From an uncultured Lachnospiraceae bacterium (lineage in GTDB: Bacteria > Bacillota > Clostridia > Lachnospirales > Lachnospiraceae), in the NCBI GenBank assembly GCA_950097145.1, contig CATNCF010000002.1:119468-183467 (forward strand): a DNA stretch of 64,000 bases, given 5' to 3'. The position numbers were made by a program, and so were the translations under genes. Position 1 is the first letter of the stretch; each line of letters starts with the position of its first letter. The notes beneath the pieces were generated by a model that was given only the letters and a program-made list of their open reading frames with translations, had not been told where the DNA came from and searched no databases. Positions 49,645-62,661 of the stretch are shown here, in pieces.

Positions 49645-52600
49645 ATGGAGAAAAACAGAATACGTCCGATTAAAGCAGGAAAAAGCGTTCGTATGAGTTA
49701 CTCGCGACAAAAGGAAGTATTAGAAATGCCGAACCTGATTGAGGTTCAGAAGAATTCTTACAACTGGTTTATCAACGAAGGGCTGAAAGAAGTATTTGCT
49801 GATATTTCCCCTATTGCAGACTACAGTGGACAGTTAAGTCTGGAATTCGTTGGTTTTACACTGTGTGAGGATGATGTAAAATATTCAATTGCAGAATGTA
49901 AAGAGCGGGATGCAACCTATGCAGCTCCTTTAAAAGTGAAAGTAAGATTTTATAATAAAGAGGCAGTTGAAGAAGTCAAAGATTATGAAATCTTCATGGG
50001 CGATTTACCACTTATGACAGAGACAGGAACCTTCGTAATCAACGGTGCAGAGCGTGTAATTGTCAGCCAGTTGGTGCGTTCTCCGGGCATTTACTATGGG
50101 ATCGCACATGATAAAGTGGGTAAGACCCTGTATTCCTGCACAGTAATTCCCAACCGAGGCGCATGGCTGGAGTATGAGACCGATTCTAATGATGTATTTT
50201 ATGTGCGTGTGGATAGAACCAGAAAGGTTCCTGTCACGGTGCTGATTCGTGCTCTTGGGATTGGTACCAATCAGGAGATTGTTGACCTGTTTGGAGAAGA
50301 GCCAAAGATTATTGCAAGTTTTGGCAAGGATGTTGCCACGAATTATCACGAAGGCCTGTTGGAATTATATAAGAAGATACGTCCGGGAGAACCGCTTACT
50401 GTTGAGAGTGCAGAAAGTCTCATCAATGCCATGTTCTTTGATCCAAGGCGTTATGATCTGGCAAAAGTAGGCAGATATAAATTTAATAAAAAACTTGCGT
50501 TTAAGAACCGTATTAGCGGACAGGTTCTCGCAGAAGATGTTATGGATGCTTCCACAGGTGAGATTATTGCAGAGCAGGGTGCTGTGCTGGATCGTGATCT
50601 TGCAGAATCCATTCAGAATGCAGCAGTTCCATTTGTGTGGATTCAGGGTGAAGAACGCAATATTAAGGTATTGTCCAACCTTATGGTGGATGTTACCAAT
50701 TATGTAGATATTGACAGGGAAGAAGCTAGAAAGTTAGGGATAACAGAATTAGTATATTACCCTGTTTTAGAAAAAATATTAGAAGAAAATGAGAGCCTGG
50801 AAGATATGAAGGAAGCGCTTCACAGAAATGCGGCAGATTTGATTCCGAAACATATCACTAGAGAAGATATTTTAGCTTCTATTAATTATAATATGCATTT
50901 GGAATATGGTCTTGGCAACAGTGATGATATTGATCATTTGGGGAACCGCCGGATTCGTGCAGTGGGCGAGTTGTTACAGAACCAGTACCGAATTGGGCTT
51001 TCCAGGATGGAACGAGTGGTTCGTGAGAGAATGACCACTCAGGATCTGCAGGGAATTTCACCCCAAAGTCTGATTAATATTAAACCTGTGACAGCAGCAG
51101 TGAAGGAATTCTTTGGTTCTTCTCAGTTGTCTCAGTTTATGGATCAGAATAACCCGCTGGGTGAATTGACGCATAAAAGGCGTCTGTCGGCATTAGGCCC
51201 GGGAGGTTTGTCCAGGGATCGTGCGGGATTTGAGGTACGAGACGTGCATTATTCCCATTATGGAAGAATGTGCCCTATTGAGACGCCTGAAGGACCTAAT
51301 ATTGGATTAATTAACTCTCTTGCAACTTATGCAAGAATTAATGAATACGGTTTTGTGGAAGCGCCTTACCGTAAAATCGATAAATCGGATCCCCAAAATC
51401 CCCGGGTAACGGACGAAGTAGTCTATATGACGGCGGATGAAGAAGATAATTACCATGTAGCTCAAGCGAATGAAGCTTTAGACGCTGAAGGGCATTTTGT
51501 CAGAAACTCTGTGTCTGGCCGTTATCGTGAAGAAACACAGGAATATGAGAAAGCCATGTTTGATTACATGGATGTTTCCCCTAAAATGGTGTTTTCTGTG
51601 GCTACAGCGTTGATTCCTTTCCTGGAAAATGATGACGCCAACCGTGCGCTGATGGGTTCTAACATGCAGCGTCAGGCAGTGCCGCTGCTCACCACGGAAC
51701 CACCGGCAGTGGGAACTGGTATGGAGACAAAAGCGGCAGTAGACTCTGGTGTATGTGTCCTGGCCAGAAATGCAGGTGTTGTAGAGCGGGCGATTTCCAA
51801 TGAAATTACCATCAAGACAGAAGACGGAAAACGCGATGTATATAAGCTGACAAAGTTTTCACGAAGCAATCAGTCCAACTGTTATAATCAGAGACCCATA
51901 GTCTTCAAAGGAGATAAAGTGGAACAGGGGCAGGTAATTGCAGATGGTCCCTCTACTTCCAACGGGGAGCTTGCACTGGGCAAGAACCCGCTGATTGGAT
52001 TTATGACCTGGGAAGGCTATAATTATGAAGATGCAGTTCTTTTAAGCGAGAGACTGGTACAAGAGGACGTCTATACTTCTGTTCATATTGAAGAATATGA
52101 GGCGGAAGCACGTGATACCAAACTGGGGCCGGAGGAAATTACCAGAGATGTTCCAGGCGTGGGAGATGACGCGCTGAAAGATCTGGATGAGAGAGGTATT
52201 ATCCGTATAGGTGCAGAGGTTCGCGCAGGCGATATTTTGGTAGGAAAGGTGACGCCTAAGGGAGAGACAGAGCTAACGGCAGAGGAACGTCTTCTCCGTG
52301 CTATTTTTGGTGAAAAGGCAAGAGAGGTGAGAGATACTTCTTTGAAAGTGCCGCATGGTGAATATGGCATCGTGGTAGATGCTAAGGTATTTACCAGGGA
52401 TAACGGAGATGAATTGTCTCCAGGCGTTAATCAGGCAGTACGCATTTACATTGCCCAGAAACGTAAAATTTCTGTAGGGGATAAGATGGCTGGACGTCAT
52501 GGCAATAAGGGTGTGGTTTCCAGGGTGCTTCCAGTAGAAGATATGCCATTTCTGCCAAATGGCCGTCCTCTGGATATCGTGCTGAATCCTCTGGGCGTGC

Positions 52601-53517
52601 CGTCCCGTATGAATATTGGGCAGGTGCTGGAGATTCATTTAAGTCTTGCAGCTAAAGCACTTGGTTTTAATATTGCCACGCCGGTTTTTGATGGCGCCAA
52701 TGAGAACGATATTATGGATACCCTGGATTTGGCAAATGATTATGTAAATCTTTCCTGGGAAGAATTTGAAGCGAAATATAAGCAGGATCTGCTTCCAGAA
52801 GTAATGAAATATTTGTCTGATAATCGGGAGCACCGGGAAGTATGGAAAGGTGTGCCTTTGTCAAGAGACGGCAAAGTAAGACTTCGCGATGGAAGAACGG
52901 GAGAATATTTTGACAGTCCAGTCACCATTGGACACATGCATTATCTGAAACTGCACCATCTGGTAGACGATAAGATCCATGCCCGTTCCACAGGCCCTTA
53001 CTCTCTGGTAACACAGCAGCCTCTGGGCGGTAAGGCACAGTTTGGAGGACAGCGTTTTGGAGAGATGGAGGTTTGGGCGTTGGAAGCATATGGCGCGTCT
53101 TATACCTTACAGGAAATTTTGACAGTGAAGTCCGATGATGTCATTGGACGTGTAAAGACTTATGAAGCTATTATCAAGGGTGATAATATTCCAAAACCTG
53201 GTATTCCCGAATCCTTTAAGGTATTGTTAAAGGAGCTTCAGTCATTGGGTCTGGATGTGAAGGTTCTGGATGAGAACAGAGAAGAGATAGAGCTTATGGA
53301 AACCAGTGAATACGGGAACACAGATTTGAATTCCATCATTGCTGGAGACCGGAATTTTGCTTTTGAAGAGGAGGAATCCTTTGGCGCAATGGGCTTTAGC
53401 AAACAGGAATTTAATGAGGACAGTGAAGAACTGGTAGATATAGAAGATGATGAAGAGGAAGAAGAAGCATTGGAACTTGAGGACGATTTCGCCGACTTTG
53501 ATGATGTTCTCCAATAG
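49645..53517 (+). CDS. rpoB: DNA-directed RNA polymerase subunit beta
   Basis: A 1290-residue beta subunit. The rifampicin region is wild type in appearance: [20 protein letters not shown], then [17 protein letters not shown]. Other conserved parts are [28 protein letters not shown], and [17 protein letters not shown] near the C-terminus. The last 60 residues are a highly acidic tail (for example [19 protein letters not shown]), a clostridial trait. GAGAGGTG precedes the ATG. rpoC follows. Confidence 0.98.
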   Translation: MEKNRIRPIKAGKSVRMSYSRQKEVLEMPNLIEVQKNSYNWFINEGLKEVFADISPIADYSGQLSLEFVGFTLCEDDVKYSIAECKERDATYAAPLKVKVRFYNKEAVEEVKDYEIFMGDLPLMTETGTFVINGAERVIVSQLVRSPGIYYGIAHDKVGKTLYSCTVIPNRGAWLEYETDSNDVFYVRVDRTRKVPVTVLIRALGIGTNQEIVDLFGEEPKIIASFGKDVATNYHEGLLELYKKIRPGEPLTVESAESLINAMFFDPRRYDLAKVGRYKFNKKLAFKNRISGQVLAEDVMDASTGEIIAEQGAVLDRDLAESIQNAAVPFVWIQGEERNIKVLSNLMVDVTNYVDIDREEARKLGITELVYYPVLEKILEENESLEDMKEALHRNAADLIPKHITREDILASINYNMHLEYGLGNSDDIDHLGNRRIRAVGELLQNQYRIGLSRMERVVRERMTTQDLQGISPQSLINIKPVTAAVKEFFGSSQLSQFMDQNNPLGELTHKRRLSALGPGGLSRDRAGFEVRDVHYSHYGRMCPIETPEGPNIGLINSLATYARINEYGFVEAPYRKIDKSDPQNPRVTDEVVYMTADEEDNYHVAQANEALDAEGHFVRNSVSGRYREETQEYEKAMFDYMDVSPKMVFSVATALIPFLENDDANRALMGSNMQRQAVPLLTTEPPAVGTGMETKAAVDSGVCVLARNAGVVERAISNEITIKTEDGKRDVYKLTKFSRSNQSNCYNQRPIVFKGDKVEQGQVIADGPSTSNGELALGKNPLIGFMTWEGYNYEDAVLLSERLVQEDVYTSVHIEEYEAEARDTKLGPEEITRDVPGVGDDALKDLDERGIIRIGAEVRAGDILVGKVTPKGETELTAEERLLRAIFGEKAREVRDTSLKVPHGEYGIVVDAKVFTRDNGDELSPGVNQAVRIYIAQKRKISVGDKMAGRHGNKGVVSRVLPVEDMPFLPNGRPLDIVLNPLGVPSRMNIGQVLEIHLSLAAKALGFNIATPVFDGANENDIMDTLDLANDYVNLSWEEFEAKYKQDLLPEVMKYLSDNREHREVWKGVPLSRDGKVRLRDGRTGEYFDSPVTIGHMHYLKLHHLVDDKIHARSTGPYSLVTQQPLGGKAQFGGQRFGEMEVWALEAYGASYTLQEILTVKSDDVIGRVKTYEAIIKGDNIPKPGIPESFKVLLKELQSLGLDVKVLDENREEIELMETSEYGNTDLNSIIAGDRNFAFEEEESFGAMGFSKQEFNEDSEELVDIEDDEEEEEALELEDDFADFDDVLQ

Positions 53518-53559
53518 GGAACGCTCCGCGAAGAGAGAATGGAAGAAGGGAGAATCACA

Positions 53560-56500
53560 ATGCCAGAAGCAATGAATAAAGAGAAGTACCAGCCAATTAC
53601 TTTTGATGCAATTAAAATTGGCCTTGCGTCACCAGAGAAGATTCGTGAGTGGTCCAGAGGCGAGGTCAAGAAGCCAGAGACCATTAACTATAGAACTCTT
53701 AAGCCGGAAAAAGACGGTCTGTTTTGTGAGAAAATTTTTGGCCCCAGCAAGGATTGGGAGTGCCATTGTGGAAAATATAAGAAAATTCGCTATAAAGGCG
53801 TTGTCTGTGACCGCTGCGGTGTGGAAATTACCAAATCAAGCGTACGCCGGGAGCGCATGGGTCATATTGAGCTGGCAGCGCCAGTATCCCATATTTGGTA
53901 TTTTAAAGGCATTCCAAGCCGCATGGGCCTGATTTTGGACTTGTCTCCCAGAACATTGGAAAAAGTCCTGTACTTTGCGTCTTATATTGTATTGGATAAG
54001 GGAGGCAGTGACCTGCAGTACAAACAGGTATTGTCAGAATCAGAGTATCAGGAAGCAAGAGAGAAATTTGGAAATGACTTTCGGGTTGGAATGGGAGCGG
54101 AGTCCATTAAGGAGCTGTTAGAAGCCATTGATTTGGAAAAAGATGCTGTAGAATTAAAGACAGCGCTGCGGGATGCTACAGGGCAGAAACGTGCCCGTAT
54201 TATCAAACGGCTGGAAGTAGTAGAAGCATTCCGGGGTTCTGGAAATAAGCCGGAGTGGATGATTATGGATGTGATTCCGGTGATTCCGCCAGATCTGCGC
54301 CCTATGGTTCAGCTGGACGGCGGACGTTTTGCAACTTCTGATTTAAATGATCTGTATCGGCGGATTATCAATCGTAATAACCGTCTGCGCCGCCTTTTGG
54401 AGTTAGGAGCGCCGGATATTATTGTAAGAAATGAAAAGAGGATGCTCCAGGAAGCTGTGGACGCCTTAATAGATAATGGACGCAGAGGACGTCCAGTAAC
54501 CGGACCTGGCAATCGTGCACTGAAATCGCTGTCTGATATGCTGAAAGGAAAGTCCGGGCGTTTCAGACAGAATCTGCTGGGCAAGCGTGTGGATTATTCC
54601 GGGCGTTCTGTTATCGTGGTAGGACCGGAACTGAAGATTTATCAATGCGGCCTTCCAAAAGAAATGGCAATTGAGCTGTTTAAGCCTTTTGTTATGAAAG
54701 AGCTGGTTTGTAACGGTACCGCACATAATATTAAGAGCGCGAAAAAGATGGTAGAACGCCTCCAGTCAGAGGTATGGGATGTATTGGAAGAAGTAATCAA
54801 AGAACATCCGGTTATGCTGAACCGTGCGCCAACTTTGCACAGGCTGGGTATTCAGGCATTTGAGCCGATTTTGGTAGAAGGCAAGGCCATTAAGCTTCAT
54901 CCTCTGGTATGTACAGCATTTAATGCAGACTTTGATGGAGACCAGATGGCGGTGCATCTCCCATTGTCTGTGGAAGCGCAGTCTGAGTGCAGATTTTTAC
55001 TGTTGTCCCCAAACAACTTGTTAAAACCTTCCGACGGAGGTCCGGTGGCGGTTCCTTCTCAGGATATGGTGCTTGGTATTTATTATCTGACACAGGAACG
55101 TGCAGGGGCTCTGGGAGAGGGCAAGTTCTTTAAAAATGTAAATGAAGCTATTTTAGCTTATGAGAATGAGGCGTTGACTCTGCATTCCAGAATTACAGCG
55201 CGCATGACCCGCACCATGCCAGACGGTGAGGTAATAAGTGGAAATGTGGAATCTACCCTAGGACGATTTATCTTCAATGAGATTCTTCCCCAGGATTTAG
55301 GATTTGTAGACCGCAGCAAGCCGGAGGATCGGTTAAAACTGGAAGTGGATTTCCATGTGGGGAAAAAGGGCCTGAAACAGATTCTGGAGAAAGTCATCAA
55401 TATCCATGGAGCCACAAAGACAGCGGAAGTACTGGATGATATCAAGTCTATGGGGTATAGATACTCCACCCGGGCGGCAATGACGGTGTCTATTTCGGAT
55501 ATGACAGTGCCTGCTAAGAAGCCGGAATTGATCAAACATGCGCAGGACACGGTAGATAAGATTACAAGGAACTACAAACGAGGGTTGATTACAGAGGAAG
55601 AGCGGTATAAGGAAGTTGTTGAGACCTGGAAAGAAACTGACGACATTTTAACACATGAGCTGCTCAGCGGACTGGATAAATACAATAATATTTATATGAT
55701 GGCGGATTCTGGAGCCCGTGGTTCTGACAAACAGATTAAACAGCTTGCAGGAATGCGTGGCTTGATGGCTGATACCACTGGACGTACCATCGAGCTGCCG
55801 ATTAAATCAAATTTCCGTGAAGGTCTGGATGTATTGGAATACTTTATGTCTGCGCATGGAGCACGGAAGGGTCTTTCTGACACAGCGCTTCGTACAGCTG
55901 ACTCAGGATATCTGACCAGACGTCTGGTAGACGTATCTCAGGAATTAATTATCCGTGATATTGACTGCTGTGAAGGCAAGCCCGCCCCCGGAATGTATGT
56001 AAAGGCATTTATGGATGGAAAAGAAGAGATTGAAAGTCTGGAGGAACGGATTACCGGACGTTTCTCTTGCGAGACTATCTGCGATGCAGAAGGGAATGTC
56101 CTTGTGAAAGCAAATCACATGATTACTCCAAGACGTGCAGCGCTTGTTATGGGGAAAGGCGTTAATTCTAAAGGAGAGCCCTTAAATAGAGTGAAGATCC
56201 GTACAGTTCTGACCTGCCGTTCCCATAATGGAATCTGTGCAAAATGTTATGGCGCCAATATGGCTACCGGCCAGGCAGTACAAGTAGGTGAGTCTGTAGG
56301 AATCATTGCAGCACAGTCCATCGGTGAGCCAGGTACTCAGCTTACTATGCGTACCTTCCATACCGGAGGTGTTGCAGGAAATGATATTACCCAGGGTCTT
56401 CCGCGTGTGGAGGAGCTTTTTGAGGCACGTAAACCGAAAGGTCTTGCAATTATCACAGAGTTTGCAGGAATTGCCACCATTAAGGACAGCAAGAAAAAGC

Positions 56501-57234
56501 GAGAGATTATCGTCACCAATGAGGAGACAGGAGAGAGCAAAGCGTACTTGATTCCTTATGGTTCACGCATTAAGATTATGGATGGCGCAGTACTTGAGGC
56601 TGGTGATGAGCTGACAGAAGGCAGTGTAAATCCTCATGATATTTTGAAGATCAAGGGAGTGCGTGCGGTACAGGATTATATGATTCAGGAAGTGCAGCGT
56701 GTTTACCGCCTGCAGGGTGTGGAAATTAATGATAAGCATATTGAAGTGATAGTACGCCAGATGCTTAAGAAAATTCGAATTGAAAATAACGGAGATTCTG
56801 AATTCCTTCCAGGAACATTGGTTGATATTTTGGATTATGAAGATACCAATGAGAGACTGGAAGAAGAAGGGAAAGAACCGGCAGATGGTAAGCAGGTAAT
56901 GCTGGGAATTACGAAAGCATCTCTTGCGACGAATTCCTTCCTTTCAGCAGCTTCCTTCCAGGAAACTACGAAAGTTCTTACTGAGGCAGCGATCAAAGGC
57001 AAGGTTGATCCATTGATTGGTTTAAAGGAAAATGTACTGATTGGTAAATTGATTCCTGCTGGAACAGGTATGAAGCGTTACAACAGCATTAAATTATCTA
57101 CCGATGTAAATGATACAGACGATATTTACTTTGAGGATGAAATGATGGATTTTAATTATAAGCCGCAAGAGCTGGAGGAAGCAGAGGATTTAGAAGAATT
57201 ACCGTTAATGGAAGAAGAATTAGCAGTAGAATAG
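53560..57234 (+). CDS. rpoC: DNA-directed RNA polymerase subunit beta'
   Basis: A 1224-residue beta' subunit. The catalytic [12 protein letters not shown] (three Asp binding Mg) is present. The first zinc site is [20 protein letters not shown], and the second ends [13 protein letters not shown]. Trigger-loop and bridge-helix text such as [11 protein letters not shown] is intact. The ATG at 53560 is preferred to 53539 because GGGAG lies seven bases upstream. The C-terminus is acidic ([19 protein letters not shown]). It overlaps no other gene and ends before a terminator. Confidence 0.98.
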   Translation: MPEAMNKEKYQPITFDAIKIGLASPEKIREWSRGEVKKPETINYRTLKPEKDGLFCEKIFGPSKDWECHCGKYKKIRYKGVVCDRCGVEITKSSVRRERMGHIELAAPVSHIWYFKGIPSRMGLILDLSPRTLEKVLYFASYIVLDKGGSDLQYKQVLSESEYQEAREKFGNDFRVGMGAESIKELLEAIDLEKDAVELKTALRDATGQKRARIIKRLEVVEAFRGSGNKPEWMIMDVIPVIPPDLRPMVQLDGGRFATSDLNDLYRRIINRNNRLRRLLELGAPDIIVRNEKRMLQEAVDALIDNGRRGRPVTGPGNRALKSLSDMLKGKSGRFRQNLLGKRVDYSGRSVIVVGPELKIYQCGLPKEMAIELFKPFVMKELVCNGTAHNIKSAKKMVERLQSEVWDVLEEVIKEHPVMLNRAPTLHRLGIQAFEPILVEGKAIKLHPLVCTAFNADFDGDQMAVHLPLSVEAQSECRFLLLSPNNLLKPSDGGPVAVPSQDMVLGIYYLTQERAGALGEGKFFKNVNEAILAYENEALTLHSRITARMTRTMPDGEVISGNVESTLGRFIFNEILPQDLGFVDRSKPEDRLKLEVDFHVGKKGLKQILEKVINIHGATKTAEVLDDIKSMGYRYSTRAAMTVSISDMTVPAKKPELIKHAQDTVDKITRNYKRGLITEEERYKEVVETWKETDDILTHELLSGLDKYNNIYMMADSGARGSDKQIKQLAGMRGLMADTTGRTIELPIKSNFREGLDVLEYFMSAHGARKGLSDTALRTADSGYLTRRLVDVSQELIIRDIDCCEGKPAPGMYVKAFMDGKEEIESLEERITGRFSCETICDAEGNVLVKANHMITPRRAALVMGKGVNSKGEPLNRVKIRTVLTCRSHNGICAKCYGANMATGQAVQVGESVGIIAAQSIGEPGTQLTMRTFHTGGVAGNDITQGLPRVEELFEARKPKGLAIITEFAGIATIKDSKKKREIIVTNEETGESKAYLIPYGSRIKIMDGAVLEAGDELTEGSVNPHDILKIKGVRAVQDYMIQEVQRVYRLQGVEINDKHIEVIVRQMLKKIRIENNGDSEFLPGTLVDILDYEDTNERLEEEGKEPADGKQVMLGITKASLATNSFLSAASFQETTKVLTEAAIKGKVDPLIGLKENVLIGKLIPAGTGMKRYNSIKLSTDVNDTDDIYFEDEMMDFNYKPQELEEAEDLEELPLMEEELAVE

Positions 57235-57268
57235 AAATAAAATATAGAGCCTGTTTGTGTCCTATTGG

Positions 57269-57316
57269 AATCCCCTCTGGAATGTATGAAAAATATGCAT
57301 TTCAGAGGGGATTTTG
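57269..57316 (+). terminator. Intrinsic terminator after rpoC
   Basis: AATCCCCTCTG (57269-57279) and CAGAGGGGATT (57303-57313) are perfect 11-bp arms, extended inside by partial pairing, and followed by TTTTGC. Confidence 0.8.
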
Positions 57317-57346
57317 CAAAATCGGTGTAAAAATTTGTAAAATGGG

Positions 57347-57376
57347 ATGACGGTTTCTTTTGTCATATGGTATAAT
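57347..57376 (+). promoter_or_regulatory. Sigma-A promoter of the hemerythrin/receiver gene
   Basis: ATGACG (57347-57352), 18 bases, perfect -10 TATAAT (57371-57376), 45 bases before the ATG. The gene is therefore separate from rpoBC. Confidence 0.6.
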
Positions 57377-57421
57377 ATTGGCATATATTTATAGTATCAT
57401 TAGGTTCTAAGGAGGAAGGAT

Positions 57422-58753
57422 ATGGAAAATCAGTTAATATGGCAGGACAGGTTTAATATTGGCGTAGATTTTATTGATAAGGAGCATAAAAAACTTTTTA
57501 GTATTATGACGAAACTTTTCACATATCAGAAAGAGGAAGGGAAGAACCAATGGGTCTGCCAGGAAGGAATTAAGTATTTTAAAGATCATGCAATGAATCA
57601 CTTTATAGAAGAAGAAGCTTACATGGCATCGATTAATTATTCAGGATTTGAAACACACAGGGGCCTTCATGATAATTTTCGGAGAGTTACACTCCCGGCC
57701 CTTGAAAGAGAACTGGAACGGGAAGATTATTCTTCAGATGCGATCAATCATTTTCTGGGTGTCTGCGCCGGCTGGCTGATTGGACACACTTTGATAGAAG
57801 ATCATGCAATTATGGGAAAATCCATCAGTAAGTGGGTAAATCTTTTGCCAGAAGATGAACAGACTGCTTTACGGCATGTTATCACCGATTTAGTATATGA
57901 CTTGTTCCAGCTGAAGGCAAAGGTAATCAGTAAGAGCTATGGAGGAGAGAAGTTTGGAGATGGTATTTATTATCGTCTTGCTTATGCTACAGAACAGGGT
58001 GATAAGTGGGAAATTGTCCTGGCTTTTGAGGAAAAACTGTTATTTCATACAGTGGGCAGTATACTAGGGGCTAAGTCTGATTCTATGAACGATGTGCTTA
58101 TGAATGCTGTGAGATATACAGCCCGCCAGTTTGTAGAGCGCATTAAGGAGCATTTTCCATCGGCAGAGTTGTATGAAATGAAGGAAGAAAACCTTCTGAG
58201 TTACGAACAGTTACAGAAAATATTCAGAAGAGAGCGTCCCCAATCCAGTCTGTTGTTTGATACAGGAGAGGGTTATTTTGCTTTTTGTGTCATGGCGCCA
58301 TGTCTGCTCGGAAATGAGAGTAAGACGTTAATTAAAGAAGAAAATGCCATGAAAGAAGTGAAAAAGTATATAAGGAAAAGTAATTCAGAACATAAAAAGA
58401 AGATACTTGTAGTAGATGACTCCATCGTTGTGCAGCAGTCTATGAAAGAGCTTTTGTGCAAGAGTTATGAGGTTGCGATTGCACAGTCTGGATTAGCGGC
58501 AATTAGATGTATTACCTTGGACAGACCGGATTTGGTTTTGCTGGATTATGAGATGCCAGTCTGCAATGGCAGCCAGGTTTTAGAGATGATTCGGGCTGAA
58601 AAAGATTTTGCAGATATTCCGGTTATTTTTCTCACAGGCAGAGGAGATGGAGAAAGTGTAAAGAAGGTATTGTCTTTAAAACCGGCTGGATATTTATTGA
58701 AAAGCTTGAAACCTGAAGAAATTAAGAAGAATATTGATAAATTTTTTGGCTAA
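57422..58753 (+). CDS. Bacteriohemerythrin - CheX-like - receiver-domain fusion
   Basis: A 443-residue three-part protein. Residues 1-140 are a hemerythrin with all di-iron ligands visible: His22, His60, Glu64, His79, His83, His122 and Asp127. Residues 150-305 resemble a CheX/CheC-like domain (LLFHTVGSILGAKSDSMNDV, then RYTARQFVERI). Residues 322-443 are a receiver domain (KILVVDDSIVVQQSM; phosphorylation Asp in LVLLDYEMPVCNG; LTGRGDG; LLKSLKP). Hemerythrin binds O2, so an oxygen-sensing input to chemotaxis or motility is the best inference. AGGAGG precedes the ATG. It sits between rpoC and rpsL, far from other chemotaxis genes in view. Confidence 0.85.
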   Translation: MENQLIWQDRFNIGVDFIDKEHKKLFSIMTKLFTYQKEEGKNQWVCQEGIKYFKDHAMNHFIEEEAYMASINYSGFETHRGLHDNFRRVTLPALERELEREDYSSDAINHFLGVCAGWLIGHTLIEDHAIMGKSISKWVNLLPEDEQTALRHVITDLVYDLFQLKAKVISKSYGGEKFGDGIYYRLAYATEQGDKWEIVLAFEEKLLFHTVGSILGAKSDSMNDVLMNAVRYTARQFVERIKEHFPSAELYEMKEENLLSYEQLQKIFRRERPQSSLLFDTGEGYFAFCVMAPCLLGNESKTLIKEENAMKEVKKYIRKSNSEHKKKILVVDDSIVVQQSMKELLCKSYEVAIAQSGLAAIRCITLDRPDLVLLDYEMPVCNGSQVLEMIRAEKDFADIPVIFLTGRGDGESVKKVLSLKPAGYLLKSLKPEEIKKNIDKFFG

Positions 58754-59163
58754 TAGATGAAAAGATAAATCTTTTCGAACGATTTTTAATGTTATTTTAT
58801 TGTGAAAGGACTGTTGTAAAAAGCAGAGGTTCTATAATATATGGTAAGAATAGAAAAAGTATCTATACTATATTTTGTAGAAATTTCTTGTTTTGCAGCA
58901 GCCTTTTTCATTATTTGGCTGCAGGGAGAATTTAGAATTCAAATATAGAAAAAATTATGATTTTTCACAATCCGCAGAAAAAGATTAGGAAAGAGATTAT
59001 AAAAAGATAAGATTTAAAATATTATACGCGATTAAGAAACGAAAAAAAGGAAAGGCTTACTATATAAGTATAAGGGTTTGAGCATATACGCAGGGTTTGC
59101 AAAAATGGATTTGCAGCAAGTATGCCAACAAATAGTCAAAGTGAAGTAAATTTGAAAAAGCTC
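58754..59163. other. AT-rich spacer before rpsL without a gene
   Basis: No gene is recognised. A weak hairpin GAAAAGAT/ATCTTTTC (58759-58776) follows the upstream stop and may terminate it. GCAGCC/GGCTGC around 58900-58920 is another small inverted repeat. The rest is low-complexity A/T sequence. Confidence 0.5.
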
Positions 59164-59192
59164 TTGACAGACGGATTTTATCCTTATATAAT
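59164..59192 (+). promoter_or_regulatory. Consensus sigma-A promoter of the str operon
   Basis: TTGACA (59164-59169), 17 bases, TATAAT (59187-59192): both boxes and the spacing are perfect. It should be one of the strongest promoters in the window and drives rpsL-rpsG-fusA. Confidence 0.92.
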
Positions 59193-59242
59193 GATTTAGC
59201 GTGCATAAAAGCACACATCTAATATTACAGGAGGTGAAAAGA

Positions 59243-59665
59243 ATGCCAACATTTAACCAGTTAGTAAGAAAAGGAAGACAGACATCAGAGAAGAAATCTA
59301 CAGCACCAGCATTGCAGAAGGGATATAATTCCTTGAAGAAACGTCCTACAGATCTCTCTGCTCCTCAGAAAAGAGGCGTTTGTACTGCAGTTAAGACTGC
59401 AACTCCTAAGAAACCTAACTCTGCTCTTCGTAAGATCGCCAGAGTACGTCTTTCCAATGGAATCGAAGTGACAAGCTATATTCCAGGTGAAGGCCACAAC
59501 TTACAGGAACATAGCGTTGTTCTGATTCGTGGCGGAAGAGTAAAAGACTTACCAGGTACCAGATACCATATTATTCGTGGAACTTTAGATACCGCAGGTG
59601 TTGCAAATAGACGCCAGGCACGTTCCAAATATGGTGCAAAGAGGCCGAAAGACGCTAAGAAATAA
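59243..59665 (+). CDS. rpsL: 30S ribosomal protein S12
   Basis: A 140-residue ribosomal protein involved in decoding. It shows [33 protein letters not shown] and [18 protein letters not shown]. The lysine of TPKKPNS, whose mutation gives streptomycin resistance, is wild type. The ATG at 59243 has GGAGGTG upstream; the open frame to 59201 is not coding in this family. Confidence 0.97.
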   Translation: MPTFNQLVRKGRQTSEKKSTAPALQKGYNSLKKRPTDLSAPQKRGVCTAVKTATPKKPNSALRKIARVRLSNGIEVTSYIPGEGHNLQEHSVVLIRGGRVKDLPGTRYHIIRGTLDTAGVANRRQARSKYGAKRPKDAKK

Positions 59666-60400
<735 letters not shown>

Positions 60401-60435
60401 TTGCTTTTGTCTGAGAAATTTAGGAGGAAAAAACC

Positions 60436-62550
60436 TTGGCTGGAAGAGAATATCCATTAGAGAGAACCAGAAACATTGGTATTATGGCCCATATTGATGC
60501 TGGTAAGACAACATTGACTGAGCGTATTCTTTATTATACCGGTGTTAATTATAAAATTGGTGATACTCATGAAGGTACTGCAACCATGGACTGGATGGAA
60601 CAGGAGCAGGAAAGAGGTATCACGATTACTTCAGCCGCTACAACTTGTCACTGGACAGAGCAGGAGAATTGCAAACCCAAAGCTGACGCTTTGGAACATC
60701 GTATCAATATTATTGATACTCCGGGACACGTTGACTTTACTGTTGAGGTTGAGCGTTCACTCCGTGTACTGGACGGCGCTGTAGGTGTCTTCTGTGCAAA
60801 GGGTGGAGTGGAACCTCAGTCTGAAAACGTATGGCGTCAGGCTGATACCTATAACGTACCGAGAATGGCATTTATTAATAAAATGGACATTTTGGGAGCA
60901 AATTTCTATGGAGCAGTAGACCAGATTAAAACACGTTTAGGTAAAAATGCTATTATTCTTCAATTGCCTATCGGCAAAGAAGATGATTTTAAGGGAATTA
61001 TTGATTTGTTTGAAATGAAAGCCTATATCTATAACGATGATAAGGGCGACGATATTTCTATTACTGATATTCCAGATGATATGAAGGATGATGCAGAATT
61101 GTATCGTTCTGAATTAGTAGAAAAAATATGTGAATTAGATGATGATCTGATGATGGAATTTCTGGAAGACAAAGAGCCGTCTGTAGAAGCTCTGAAGGCA
61201 GCTTTGAGAAAAGGAACCTGTGAGTGTGCGGCTATTCCGGTATGCTGTGGTTCTGCTTACCGCAACAAGGGTGTTCAGAAATTATTAGATGCAATTTTGG
61301 ATTATATGCCAGCACCAACAGATATCCCTGCAATTAAAGGTGTGGATCTGGAAGGAAATGAGGCAGAGAGACATTCCTCTGATGATGAGCCGTTCTCTGC
61401 TTTGGCATTTAAGATTATGACAGATCCGTTTGTTGGAAAACTTGCATTTTTCCGTGTATATTCCGGTACCATGAATTCCGGTTCTTATGTATTGAATGCA
61501 ACCAAAGGTAAAAAGGAACGTGTAGGACGTATCCTGCAGATGCATGCAAACAAGAGAGCGGAGCTTGATAAAGTTTATTCCGGTGACATCGCGGCGGCAG
61601 TTGGTTTTAAATTTACCAGTACAGGTGATACCATTTGTGATGATCAGCATCCCGTAATTTTGGAATCCATGGAGTTCCCGGAACCTGTTATTGAGCTTGC
61701 TATTGAACCCAAAACCAAAGCAGGACAGGGTAAGATGGGTGAGGCCCTTGCAAAGCTTGCAGAAGAAGATCCGACATTCCGTGCACATACCAATACAGAG
61801 ACTGGACAGACCATTATTGCTGGAATGGGTGAGCTGCATCTTGAGATTATTGTTGACCGCCTGCTTCGTGAGTTTAAGGTAGAGGCAAATGTGGGAGCTC
61901 CGCAGGTTGCATATAAAGAGACATTTACGAAACCGATTGACCAGGAATACAAGTATGCAAAACAGTCTGGCGGACGTGGACAGTATGGTCATTGTAAAGT
62001 TCGTTTTGAGCCTATGGATGCCAATGGAGAAGAATTGTTTAAGTTCGATTCTGAAGTTGTGGGTGGCGCAATTCCAAAGGAATATATCCCAGCAGTTGGC
62101 GAAGGTATCGAGGAAGCTACCAAGGCAGGTATTCTTGCAGGATTCCCGGTGGTAGGTGTGCACGCTACAGTATACGATGGTTCTTACCATGAGGTGGATT
62201 CTTCGGAAATGGCGTTCCACATTGCCGGCTCTATGGCATTTAAGGAAGCGATGAAGAAAGCAACTCCGGTACTGTTAGAGCCAATTATGAAAGTAGAAGT
62301 AACTATGCCGGAAGAATATATGGGAGATGTTATCGGTGATATCAATTCTCGTCGTGGCCGTATCGAAGGAATGGATGATCTTGGCGGCGGCAAGATTGTA
62401 CGTGCATTTGTGCCATTGGCTGAAATGTTTGGCTATTCCACCGATCTTCGTTCCAGAACACAGGGACGCGGTAACTATTCTATGTTCTTTGAGAAATATG
62501 AGCAGGTTCCAAAGTCTGTTCAGGAAAAAGTAATTACTGCAAAAGCATAG
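60436..62550 (+). CDS. fusA: Translation elongation factor G
   Basis: A 704-residue GTPase that drives ribosomal translocation. Motifs are [19 protein letters not shown] (G1), [11 protein letters not shown] (G2), [16 protein letters not shown] (G3) and NKMD (G4). The C-terminal domain ends [20 protein letters not shown] and [16 protein letters not shown]. The start codon is TTG (60436) behind TAGGAGG. It is 35 bases after rpsG and precedes tuf. Confidence 0.98.
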   Translation: MAGREYPLERTRNIGIMAHIDAGKTTLTERILYYTGVNYKIGDTHEGTATMDWMEQEQERGITITSAATTCHWTEQENCKPKADALEHRINIIDTPGHVDFTVEVERSLRVLDGAVGVFCAKGGVEPQSENVWRQADTYNVPRMAFINKMDILGANFYGAVDQIKTRLGKNAIILQLPIGKEDDFKGIIDLFEMKAYIYNDDKGDDISITDIPDDMKDDAELYRSELVEKICELDDDLMMEFLEDKEPSVEALKAALRKGTCECAAIPVCCGSAYRNKGVQKLLDAILDYMPAPTDIPAIKGVDLEGNEAERHSSDDEPFSALAFKIMTDPFVGKLAFFRVYSGTMNSGSYVLNATKGKKERVGRILQMHANKRAELDKVYSGDIAAAVGFKFTSTGDTICDDQHPVILESMEFPEPVIELAIEPKTKAGQGKMGEALAKLAEEDPTFRAHTNTETGQTIIAGMGELHLEIIVDRLLREFKVEANVGAPQVAYKETFTKPIDQEYKYAKQSGGRGQYGHCKVRFEPMDANGEELFKFDSEVVGGAIPKEYIPAVGEGIEEATKAGILAGFPVVGVHATVYDGSYHEVDSSEMAFHIAGSMAFKEAMKKATPVLLEPIMKVEVTMPEEYMGDVIGDINSRRGRIEGMDDLGGGKIVRAFVPLAEMFGYSTDLRSRTQGRGNYSMFFEKYEQVPKSVQEKVITAKA

Positions 62551-62567
62551 GAAAGTGAAGAAAAGAC

Positions 62568-62596
62568 TTGAAAATCCAATGATTATCGAATATAAT
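62568..62596 (+). promoter_or_regulatory. Sigma-A promoter of tuf
   Basis: TTGAAA (62568-62573), 17 bases, TATAAT (62591-62596), 66 bases before the tuf ATG. tuf is thus likely transcribed both with fusA and on its own. A small GCCC-CAAA-GGGC hairpin (62626-62637) lies in the leader. Confidence 0.8.
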
Positions 62597-62661
62597 CATA
62601 AATAGCTGATTTAAATTATGAGACAGCCCCAAAGGGCAAAAATTAAGGAGGACGTTATAAA

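Noticed and set aside
61285..62220. Long minus-strand open frame (311 codons) inside fusA
   Set aside because: It is fully antisense to the strongly conserved fusA, has no ribosome binding site, and its composition is that of a reverse-read coding strand.
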